Shown: positions 1 through 7,086 of the stretch, piece after piece | How positions within the stretch are numbered: position 1 is the stretch's first letter | Layout: each line of letters begins with the position of its first letter | The notes under the pieces: model-generated | Databases searched by the model: none | What the model was told of the DNA's origin: nothing | The model's input: only the letters and a program-made list of their open reading frames with translations | Source: Halomonas alkalisoli | Lineage (GTDB): Bacteria; Pseudomonadota; Gammaproteobacteria; Pseudomonadales; Halomonadaceae | Length of the DNA stretch: 40,713 bases | Direction of reading: 5' to 3' | Assembly: GCF_021412585.1 (NCBI RefSeq) | Contig: NZ_JAKCMI010000001.1 | Location: 1-40,713 of the forward strand | Made by a program: the position numbers and the translations under genes

Positions 1-1577
1 CCGGTCTTGTCCAGGGCGATGACCGTGGCGTCACGCAGCGACTGGAGCGCTTCGCCCTTGCGGAACAGTACGCCCATTTTCGCGGCCTTGCCGGTACCCA
101 CCATGATAGAGGTAGGGGTGGCCAGGCCCATGGCGCAGGGGCAGGCGATGATCAGTACTGCCACGCCGTTGGCCAGGGCGAAGTTCAGCGCCGGGGCCGG
201 CCCGAAGATCAACCAGACGGCGATGGTGGCCAGGGCCACGGCGATTACCGCCGGCACGAAGTAGTTGGTGACCTTGTCCACCAGGGCCTGGATCGGCAGC
301 TTCGAGCCCTGGGCCTGTTCCACCATGCGCACGATCTGAGCCAGCAGGGTGTCGGCACCGACCTTGGTGGCCCGGAAGGTGAAACTGCCCACCTTGTTGA
401 TGGTACCGCCCACTACCTCGGCACCGGCCTCCTTGCGCACGGGGACGGGCTCGCCGGTGATCATGGACTCATCCACGAAGGAGCTGCCGTCGGTGACCTG
501 GCCGTCCACCGGGATCTTCTCGCCGGGGCGTACCAGCACCATATCGTTCTGACGCACTTCCTCGATGGCGATCTCCATTTCCTCGCCGCCACGAACGACG
601 CGGGCCGTCTTGGCCTGGAGCTTCATCAGCGCCTTGATGGCTTCGCTGGTGCGGCCCTTGGCGATGGCTTCGAAATAGCGGCCGACGAGTATCAGCGTGA
701 TGATCACGGCCGAGGCCTCGAAGTAGACATTCACCGTACCGGCCGGCAGTACCTGGGGGACGAAGGTGGCCACCACCGAGTAGCCCCAGGCGGCAGAGGT
801 GCCGAGCATCACCAGGGAGTTCATGTCCGGGCCGCCACGCATCAACGCCGGCCAGCCCTTCTGGTAGAAGCGCAGGCCGGGGCCGAACTGCACCACCGAG
901 GCCAGGACGAAGAACAGATAGAACAGGTTCTGCTGGCCCACGGTCATATGCAGCCAGTGATGGAGCATGGGGATGAAGTGCGAGCCCATGTCCAGCACGA
1001 AGATGGGCAGGGTGAACATGGCCGCCACTGTCACTGCACGTTTCAGCTCGGAGATTTCTCGCTCGCGGGCCTCGCGCTCACGGTCACTGCGGTCCGGTGC
1101 GTCGCTGGCGGCCTCGGCGTCGTAGCCCGCCGCCTTCACGGCCTCGATCAGGCGCTGCGGGGTCACGGCCTCGGCCACCACTCTCAGGGTGGCCGTCGAT
1201 GTGGCGAGGTTGACGCTGGCATCCAGGACACCGGGTACGTCGGCGAGCTTGCGCTCCACGCGGCCGACGCAGGAGGCACAGCTCATGCCCTTGATGCGCA
1301 GCTCGAGGGTGTCGGTAATGGCGGGGTAGCCGGCGCTATCCACCGCTTTTACGACACCGGCGAGGTCCGCGTGGTCGGCAGCGAATGTCACCTGGGCGCG
1401 CTGAGTGGCCAGGTTGACGGAGGCGTCGGTGACCCCCGCCACGCCACGGATCGCCTTCTCGACCCGGCCGACGCAGGAGGCACAGCTCATGCCTTCGATG
1501 CCCAGGGAGTAGGAGGCGCTGGTGGCAGGAGCCTTCTGGGTGGTCGCCCCTGTCGAGCTGACTTGGTTGCGTTGCAT
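1..1577 (-). CDS. copA: Copper-exporting P1B-type ATPase, 3' part outside the window
   Basis: Inner-membrane Cu(I) export ATPase; only the N-terminal 525 residues are in the window. Two heavy-metal-associated domains each carry a GMSCASC metal site (CASC at residues 32-35 and 100-103). Hydrophobic segments follow, then a TGEP actuator loop and the transmembrane CPC metal site at 479-481. The window edge cuts the gene just after the phosphorylated aspartate of DKTG (D523), so the nucleotide-binding domain is missing only because of the window boundary. The start ATG at 1577 precedes the first metal-binding domain and lies 42 bases downstream of a MerR-type promoter -10 element. It is divergent from cueR. 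The fold and CPC motif make a Cu+ exporter far more likely than a Zn/Cd pump. Confidence 0.95.
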   Translation of the reverse strand, partial: MQRNQVSSTGATTQKAPATSASYSLGIEGMSCASCVGRVEKAIRGVAGVTDASVNLATQRAQVTFAADHADLAGVVKAVDSAGYPAITDTLELRIKGMSCASCVGRVERKLADVPGVLDASVNLATSTATLRVVAEAVTPQRLIEAVKAAGYDAEAASDAPDRSDREREAREREISELKRAVTVAAMFTLPIFVLDMGSHFIPMLHHWLHMTVGQQNLFYLFFVLASVVQFGPGLRFYQKGWPALMRGGPDMNSLVMLGTSAAWGYSVVATFVPQVLPAGTVNVYFEASAVIITLILVGRYFEAIAKGRTSEAIKALMKLQAKTARVVRGGEEMEIAIEEVRQNDMVLVRPGEKIPVDGQVTDGSSFVDESMITGEPVPVRKEAGAEVVGGTINKVGSFTFRATKVGADTLLAQIVRMVEQAQGSKLPIQALVDKVTNYFVPAVIAVALATIAVWLIFGPAPALNFALANGVAVLIIACPCAMGLATPTSIMVGTGKAAKMGVLFRKGEALQSLRDATVIALDKT

Positions 1578-1618
1578 GATCTGGCTTCCTCTCATGTGCC
1601 GCAGTTGCTAGAGTGGTA

Positions 1619-1649
1619 ACCATAGACCTTCCCATCGTTGGAAGGTCAA
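1619..1649 (-). promoter_or_regulatory. CueR-dependent copA promoter with 19-bp spacer
   Basis: Read on the minus strand, a -35 TTGACC (1649-1644) and a -10 TATGGT (1624-1619) are separated by exactly 19 bp. The spacer carries the inverted repeat ACCTTCC-N7-GGAAGGT, seen on the plus strand at 1626-1632 and 1640-1646. An over-long 19-bp spacer containing a dyad is the hallmark of MerR-family activated promoters, where metal-bound regulator untwists the DNA. Position and orientation fit activation of copA by the adjacent cueR product. Confidence 0.85.
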
Positions 1650-1684
1650 GCCATGATATGAGCAATGGCGGTGTCACACGGCAG

Positions 1685-1729
1685 GACTTGATACAGAAGA
1701 GCTTGATACAGAAGGCCTTGATACAGAAA
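1685..1729. repeat. Three tandem 15-bp repeats upstream of cueR
   Basis: The core CTTGATACAGAA occurs three times at an exact 15-bp period, at 1687, 1702 and 1717, between the copA promoter and the cueR ribosome-binding site. The period is a multiple of three, so the cueR frame stays open through it and would encode repeated LIQK units, but the conserved CueR sequence begins only after it. It is probably an untranslated leader or a slippage-prone tract. Confidence 0.8.
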
Positions 1730-1744
1730 AGCAGGAGAAAGCGG

Positions 1745-2194
1745 ATGAATATCGGAGAAGCGGCAAAGGCGTCTGGCATCTCGGGGAAGATGATTCGCTA
1801 TTACGAGAGCATTGGCCTTATCCCCTCGGTTGGCCGGACCGAGGCAGGCTATCGAACCTTCAGCGACAAGGACATTCATACGCTGCGCTTTATCGCGCGG
1901 GCACGAAGCCTCGGGTTTTCCGTGGAGCAGATGTCGAACCTGCTCGCCCTGTGGCGTGATAGCAATCGTGCCAGCTCAGACGTGAAGGCCGTCGCTTACG
2001 CCCATATAGAAGAACTGGACAGCAAGATCGAGAAGCTGATCTCCATGCGCCAGACCTTGCAGCACCTGGCGGAGCATTGCCAGGGTGACAATCGCCCGAG
2101 CTGCCCGATTCTCGGGGATCTGGCTGGAGCGCCCGAATCAGCCGGGACGGCTCCCGCCCAAGTGCGCCCACCGCTGGCATGTGAAGAGGCATAG
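1745..2194 (+). CDS. cueR: Copper-responsive MerR-family regulator CueR
   Basis: Cytoplasmic dimeric activator of copper efflux genes. It has an N-terminal MerR winged helix-turn-helix (GMIRYYE-type sequence at residues 14-21, GYRTFSDKD at 35-43), a long dimerisation helix at about 80-110, and a metal-binding loop with cysteines C112 and C120. That C-x7-C spacing is typical of Cu(I)/Ag(I) sensors. The start at 1745 is chosen because conserved CueR sequence begins there and AGGAG lies 7 bases upstream. The frame is open further upstream through three 15-bp repeats, but that part is not MerR-like. The product is 149 residues, with a slightly long, poorly conserved tail after residue 125. It is divergent from copA, its expected target. 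Confidence 0.93.
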   Translation: MNIGEAAKASGISGKMIRYYESIGLIPSVGRTEAGYRTFSDKDIHTLRFIARARSLGFSVEQMSNLLALWRDSNRASSDVKAVAYAHIEELDSKIEKLISMRQTLQHLAEHCQGDNRPSCPILGDLAGAPESAGTAPAQVRPPLACEEA

Positions 2195-2365
2195 CGCTGT
2201 CGTCCTGTGTGACGCAGCTTATACGCGATCGCTTTTTTAGTTTATCTTCATGGATATTTGAAAAAGTCAGGCCGGCGTGAAACAAGTTCGAGACGCTACT
2301 CATTAAAGATGGGTAAAATCCCTGCCGATAACCAAAAAAAGATACCGCTCTGGGCAGGGGGGAGC

Positions 2366-3034
2366 ATGAACAGGACAACTCACTGGTTGACCGCTTTCGC
2401 TGCGTCGCTGGTCATGATGAGCAGTGGTGCGGCACAAGCCAATTTCGATTTTCCCACGACACTCGATGATCGCATGGAGCCGGCCTTTTCCCAGCCCGGG
2501 TTCCTGCACGCGCTCGATGCCTCGGCGATGCCGGCCGGCCTGGCACCGGATGAGATCTGGGTAAGCGTGGACCTGAAGAGCCGCCTGGTGACGGTCTATC
2601 GCGGTGAATATGTGATGAAGCGAATCGAGCACCTGGCCTATGGGGCGGGGGGGGCGGCTCCGCTGCGAGCGAAGGGTAGCTCCATGACGCCGCTGGGCGA
2701 GTTCCGGGTGGACCGGATCAACCGCGCCTCCCGCTTCGGGCTCTTCTTCGGGATCGACTATCCCAATGCCGAGGTGGCCTCCGAGGCACTGCGAATCGGC
2801 AAGATCACGCCTGAGGAGTACCACTATATCGAGTCCTACCGGGCACGCCATGGCAGGCCACCGCATACCACGGCCCTGGGTGGCCTGATCGGGTTGCATG
2901 GGCTGGGCAGCGGCGATCCCGATGTACACCAGCGCTTCGACTGGACCGAGGGGTGCGTAGCCGTCGACAACTACCAGATCCGTGCACTGGACCCTTGGCT
3001 CAACATCGGTACCCGGGTCGTGATCCGAGGTTAA
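2366..3034 (+). CDS. Secreted L,D-transpeptidase (YkuD fold)
   Basis: A 222-residue exported protein. The signal peptide (residues 1-25, ending AAQA) leads into a YkuD/ErfK catalytic domain. The active-site pattern is visible: H178 in LHGLGSG, then WTEGC with catalytic C197, followed by VAVDNYQI. The family cross-links peptidoglycan stem peptides or attaches proteins to the wall in the periplasm; the exact acceptor cannot be read from sequence. The ATG at 2366 is preferred over upstream in-frame starts because a purine-rich GGGGGGA tract precedes it and the signal peptide starts there. The gene converges on the diguanylate cyclase; their stop codons overlap by 4 bp. Confidence 0.87.
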   Translation: MNRTTHWLTAFAASLVMMSSGAAQANFDFPTTLDDRMEPAFSQPGFLHALDASAMPAGLAPDEIWVSVDLKSRLVTVYRGEYVMKRIEHLAYGAGGAAPLRAKGSSMTPLGEFRVDRINRASRFGLFFGIDYPNAEVASEALRIGKITPEEYHYIESYRARHGRPPHTTALGGLIGLHGLGSGDPDVHQRFDWTEGCVAVDNYQIRALDPWLNIGTRVVIRG

Positions 3035-4728
3035 TCCGGCTGAGGCAACGGGGGGGCAGCGTCGATGCAGAGGCGGTCCCGGCCGAGCCGCTTGGCGCAA
3101 TAGAGGCTCTCGTCGGCGCGCTGGACCATCTGCCAAGGGTCCTGGTCGTTGCCCTGCAGGTGGCTCAGCCCCAGGCTAAGGGTGTAACGGATCGGGCCGG
3201 CATCGGTATTCACCCGATGAGCCCGGTTGGCTTCGAGGATGCGTTCTGCCACGTGCCGGGCTTGCTGGAGGTTTGTCTCGGGCAGCAGTACAACGAACTC
3301 TTCACCGCCATAGCGGGCCAGATGATCCTGGGCTCGCAGCGCGGCGCGAGTCACTCTGACGATCTCCTTGAGCACCACGTCTCCCGCCAGGTGGCCTGAC
3401 TCATCGTTGATCCGCTTGAAGTTATCCACATCCATCAGGATGATGGACAGCGCATGGCGAGCGCGCCGGGAGCGCTGAAATTCCTGCTGCAGCTGCTGCT
3501 CGAAGAGGCGTCGATTCCCCGCCCCGGTCAGCCCATCCCGATCGGCCAACTGCTGCAGGGTCGCCTCGGCCTCGCGACGCCGCTGGATCTCCTCCTTGAG
3601 GCGTCGGTTGGTGAACAACAGATACCCGGCAAGGCCTGCCACCACGACCACTACGCCCATGAAGGGCAGTAACCAGCGCCAGAGGGTGAGCAGCAGGGTG
3701 GTGAGGGTCGGAGGTGCAGGCTGGAACAGGAAGCCCTCCAGCTCATAGCCGTCGATCATGCCCATGGCCAGGTACTGGTCACCGATACTCTGCCAGCGCT
3801 GGGGGTTGCTGTAACCGATCTCGATGAGGCTCGGTTGCAGCAGCTCGCGAACCTGTTCGGCCTCATGCAGCAGCAGGTCGCGATCGATATCGCCATGGCG
3901 CCTGGGGTAGGCCTCTAGGATCAGGTCGACGGTCTCCTCGACATTTTCAAAGGCATACACCCAGCCCCTGATGGTGGCCTGGCGGAAGGCCGCGACGCGT
4001 TCGGGGTGCTGTTCCACCAGGGCCTGGCGCGTGAACAGCAGGTCCCCATAGAAATCGATCCCGTAGTCGGCAGGCCGGATGATCACCGGCACCTCGCCAT
4101 GCCGTCTGACGGCATAGAGGCCATCGGTCGAGTAGGCCGGCATCAGCTGTGTCCGGCCCGCGTAAAGATCCTGCAGGTTCCAGCTCGGTGCGGCGTTGTT
4201 CAGCGACTCGAGGTTGACCCCGGCGGCGAGAAAGGTAGCCAGCGTTTCGGCACTGATACGCTCATCCACTCCCGGCAGCGTGACGCTGATCGGGCGATCA
4301 CCGACCTCCTCAAGCCGAGAGAAACCGAAGCGCTCCAGGGTCAGGAACACCAACGGCGAGCGCTGCATGATATTGGCCACCACCGTGACCGGCTCGCCGC
4401 GGGCACGATGCAGGAGCAGGTCCGAGCGCGACACGCCGAAGTCAGCCCGGCCGGTGACCACCTCCCGCACAGGATCCGCCGCCCGGCCAGGGGTGTGGTA
4501 CCCGCCATCGCGGATTTCGACGTCCAGCCCGGCTTCCTGGAAGTACCCCTGCGCCTTGGCCGCGTAGTAGCCGGCATACTGGAACTGGTGATACCACAGC
4601 AGCTGCAGGCTGACCGGCATCAGAGGCACTTCGTTGGCGAGTAGCGGTCGCGGTGAAGCGAGTAGCGCCATCCCCAAAAGCAGAGCGCCGCACACCCTTA
4701 GATGACATCTGCCGGAACGATTGCCCAT
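3031..4728 (-). CDS. Diguanylate cyclase with periplasmic NMT1/THI5-like sensor domain
   Basis: A 565-residue membrane protein predicted to make cyclic di-GMP. An export signal (residues 1-31) is followed by a periplasmic substrate-binding-protein-like domain (about 35-330) with the NMT1/THI5-type opening LLWYHQFQYAGYYAAKAQG. One transmembrane helix spans about 353-372, then a short charged linker, then a C-terminal GGDEF domain. The active site is GGEEF at 474-478. An inhibitory I-site RAQD lies at 465-468, the correct five residues upstream, so product inhibition is expected. Start 4728 is chosen because the signal peptide begins there; the frame stays open upstream without such features. 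The ligand is unknown. NMT1/THI5 domains bind pyrimidine-like or small organic solutes, which is only a hint. Confidence 0.88.
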   Translation of the reverse strand: MGNRSGRCHLRVCGALLLGMALLASPRPLLANEVPLMPVSLQLLWYHQFQYAGYYAAKAQGYFQEAGLDVEIRDGGYHTPGRAADPVREVVTGRADFGVSRSDLLLHRARGEPVTVVANIMQRSPLVFLTLERFGFSRLEEVGDRPISVTLPGVDERISAETLATFLAAGVNLESLNNAAPSWNLQDLYAGRTQLMPAYSTDGLYAVRRHGEVPVIIRPADYGIDFYGDLLFTRQALVEQHPERVAAFRQATIRGWVYAFENVEETVDLILEAYPRRHGDIDRDLLLHEAEQVRELLQPSLIEIGYSNPQRWQSIGDQYLAMGMIDGYELEGFLFQPAPPTLTTLLLTLWRWLLPFMGVVVVVAGLAGYLLFTNRRLKEEIQRRREAEATLQQLADRDGLTGAGNRRLFEQQLQQEFQRSRRARHALSIILMDVDNFKRINDESGHLAGDVVLKEIVRVTRAALRAQDHLARYGGEEFVVLLPETNLQQARHVAERILEANRAHRVNTDAGPIRYTLSLGLSHLQGNDQDPWQMVQRADESLYCAKRLGRDRLCIDAAPPLPQPD

Positions 4729-4859
4729 GGCGCCCTCAAGTGGGTAGATGTCCAACCGAGTGTAACGAGAACGAAACAGAAAGGCAGCCATTTCAGCACC
4801 GGTGGGGCGATAACGGGGAGACAGCAAGCGCCCACGGCTGACCTGGCCCCAGCGGGCGT

Positions 4860-5002
4860 CAGCAGGATATCGAACCGGGCTACCGCTTCCAGGCAGTCGA
4901 GGTCTACTGCAGCTCAACCTGAGCCACACCCTGGAGCCGGAGCATGATCGTGCCGCGCGCTCGGATACCGCGGCAGTGCTCAACTATCAGGTCGGGTTCT
5001 GA
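4860..5002 (+). pseudogene. Possible relic of an outer-membrane protein 3' end
   Basis: One frame reads QQDIEPGYRFQAVEVY and then reaches a stop. A neighbouring frame continues LQLNLSHTLEPEHD and ends ALVNYQVGF-like (…LNYQVGF) at a stop at 5000-5002. Joining the two across a frameshift near 4905 gives an alternating hydrophobic strand pattern ending in phenylalanine, as at the C-terminus of beta-barrel outer-membrane proteins. No intact start or upstream barrel is present. This is a by-eye inference on short sequence and may be chance. Confidence 0.3.
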
Positions 5003-5027
5003 GTCGTTTGAAAGCCGTTTGGGAGAG

Positions 5028-5348
5028 TTAAAGCCGTTGAATCTCGATGAGGTGGCCGATGATGGGGTAGCCGGCCTTCTTGGCCGCCTTCTCGGCTTCC
5101 AGCTGTGCCTCGAGCTTTGAAATGCTGCTGGAATGGTGTTCGAAGACGCTGTCCTGTTCGAGTGCCCTGGTACGCACGGCGAGCCTGACCAGATGACCCG
5201 TCTTGTAGGAGCTGGCCGATTGACCTGGGGACCTGGCCTCTCTGTCGGGCGTGGGGCGAGTCGGCCGCTTGCTCTCTTCCTTGGGGTTTTGAAAGGCGCT
5301 GATTTGACGGCGCATGGACTCTTCAAATTCCTGTAGTTCTGTCTTCAT
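5028..5348 (-). CDS. Small uncharacterised protein with helical C-terminal part
   Basis: A 106-residue reading frame that I do not recognise. It starts MKTELQEFEESMRRQ, has a proline- and arginine-rich middle (about residues 22-45) that looks disordered, and then a predicted helix (about 75-92, KLEAQLEAEKAAKK) with coiled-coil character. It ends in a hydrophobic IIGHLIEI segment. AGAGAG lies just upstream of the ATG at 5348. No signal peptide or transmembrane helix is visible. It stands alone between the cyclase and an AT-rich gap. Composition and a plausible ribosome-binding site favour a real gene, but no family supports it. Confidence 0.5.
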   Translation of the reverse strand: MKTELQEFEESMRRQISAFQNPKEESKRPTRPTPDREARSPGQSASSYKTGHLVRLAVRTRALEQDSVFEHHSSSISKLEAQLEAEKAAKKAGYPIIGHLIEIQRL

Positions 5349-5925
5349 TGGCTCTCTATATGTCGATAAAGATATGTCGTTAAAATAGTTAAGGCTAAGG
5401 ACGCGGTGAGTATCAGTTTCGTGATTCGATTAGTGCCAGGAAAACCATTCCAGGAAAAACAGTCATGTATGATTAATCCGGGTGCTGGCCTGTTTTATTA
5501 TAGCTTCTTGATAGCGGTGACGCGCCCGCACCATGTGCAATCTTCAATATGCCGCCTTCGCGCCAGCTCATGGCAAAAGTGTCGAAGCCATGTCTCGCAT
5601 CGCCCATCTCGAATTGCCAGAGCGGGCACCGCTCATCGAAGTTCGCTTGAAGAGCCCGTCTATTCAATAACCCAGGTTATGAACAGGGCGCCTTGAGTGG
5701 CGAAGAATTCCAAAAAAATCGTCAATCGACCGATAGCTGGCTTTCAGAGGCTCGCGGCGCTTCTAGAGCATATCCAAACCTCAGTTGCCGAACAACCTTA
5801 ATGGTCGATTTTGCTTTCATCTCGTTACACCGTGCGCTTTCGTGTTCCGCCGCGACGTTGACGGGGCTGCCAAGGCGCGGCGAATGCGCCATGATGGTGG
5901 GAGTGCAGCCGTGCTGGAGCCACCG
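5349..5925. other. 577-bp relatively AT-rich gap with no convincing gene
   Basis: Base composition is visibly less GC-rich than the flanks, especially 5349-5530. The octamer ATATGTCG occurs twice close together near 5355-5380. On the minus strand, 5473-5667 is open for 64 codons from a TTG and contains WQFEMGDARHGFDTF, which reads protein-like but lacks a good start. It may be a gene remnant. The right part probably holds the promoter of the following ChaN-PDZ gene. Confidence 0.4.
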
Positions 5926-7086
5926 ATGCCATTTCCGTTTGCCTTTCCTGGAGGGGCCCTGCCGATGATTTGTCTGGCAGGCGCCCTCATGTCGAGCGCC
6001 ATTGCCGTGCAGGCCGATACCTGCCCCGCCCCCGGGCAGTGGTGGCAGCCCGAGGGGACGCGCCTGACACCGGATGCCCTCTTCGCCGAGCTGGCCGAGC
6101 GCGATGTGGTGCTGCTTGGCGAGCAGCACGACGACGTGGATCATCATCGCTGGCAACTCCACACCCTGGCGGGCCTGCATGGGCGTCGGCCCGATATGGT
6201 CATCGCCCTGGAGATGCTGCCGCGAGAGGCGCAGCCGGCGCTCGATGCCTGGGTGGCGGGCGAGCTTGGCGAGCAGGCCTTCATCGACGAGAGTCGCTGG
6301 AACACCGCCTGGGGCTTCGATCCGGCGCTCTATTTTCCCATCCTGCACTTCGCCCGGCTCCATCGGGTACCGCTCAAGGCGATCAACGTGACCCCGGAGT
6401 TGCGGGGCCGGCTGGTCGAGCAGGGGTGGGAGGCGGTGCCGGAAGCCGAGCGCTTCGGTATCACGGCACCGGCCGAGGCGCCGGCTGCCTATCGCGAGCG
6501 ACTGGCGGAAGTGTATGCGCAGCATCCGTCCCGTGGCGGCGAGGCGGGGCTCGAACGCTTCATCGAGGCGCAGCTGGTATGGGATCGCGCCATGGCTGAC
6601 GGACTGGCGGAAGCCGGGAAGGAGGCTGATCTGGTGGTTGGCCTGATCGGCCAGGGACATCTGCAATACGAACATGGTGTGCCGCATCAGCTCACGGATC
6701 TCGGCGTCGACAACCACGCGACGCTACTGCCCTGGCCGGTGAATGGAAACGAATGCCAGCTACCGCCGGAAGGCCTTGCCCGGGCGGTCTTTGCCTTGGA
6801 TGAGACTCGGTACGAGGCAGCCCCCGCCATGCAGCTGGGCGTCTATACCACCCCCCATGAGGCGGGTGTCGAAGTTCACGCCATCCTCGAGGGCTCGGTC
6901 GCCGAACAGGCGGGCCTCGAGGCAGGTGACATCATTCTCCAGGCCGCCGGGGAGTCCCTGGCACGTCCCTCCGACCTGACCGGCCTGATACGCCAGCAGC
7001 GTCCGGGCACCCTGCTGCCGCTGGTCATTCGTCGAGACGGCGATGAGCGGGAGGTGCTGGCTCGCTTTCCGCCGCGGTCAACGTGA
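5926..7086 (+). CDS. Secreted ChaN-family (Tiki/TraB-like) protein with C-terminal PDZ domain
   Basis: A 386-residue exported protein. The signal peptide (residues 1-30, ending AVQA) is followed by a ChaN/DUF399-type domain with GEQHDDVDHH (G65-H68 onward) and a late conserved VVGLIGQGH. ChaN proteins are implicated in haem or iron handling and share the Tiki/TraB/EreA fold; activity here is not provable. A PDZ domain follows at about 305-385 (VEVHAILEGSVAEQAGLEAGD). There is no lipobox, unlike classical ChaN lipoproteins: the first cysteine lies three residues after a signal-peptidase-I site. The start at 5926 has GGAG 6 bases upstream; an in-frame ATG at 5884 is possible. Its stop overlaps the start of the next gene, so the two are translationally coupled. 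Confidence 0.82.
   Translation: MPFPFAFPGGALPMICLAGALMSSAIAVQADTCPAPGQWWQPEGTRLTPDALFAELAERDVVLLGEQHDDVDHHRWQLHTLAGLHGRRPDMVIALEMLPREAQPALDAWVAGELGEQAFIDESRWNTAWGFDPALYFPILHFARLHRVPLKAINVTPELRGRLVEQGWEAVPEAERFGITAPAEAPAAYRERLAEVYAQHPSRGGEAGLERFIEAQLVWDRAMADGLAEAGKEADLVVGLIGQGHLQYEHGVPHQLTDLGVDNHATLLPWPVNGNECQLPPEGLARAVFALDETRYEAAPAMQLGVYTTPHEAGVEVHAILEGSVAEQAGLEAGDIILQAAGESLARPSDLTGLIRQQRPGTLLPLVIRRDGDEREVLARFPPRST

Noticed and set aside
2226..2239. GCGATCGC followed by a T-run after cueR, as a terminator
   Set aside because: The palindrome has no loop and cannot form a proper stem-loop; the T-run may instead belong to a promoter region.
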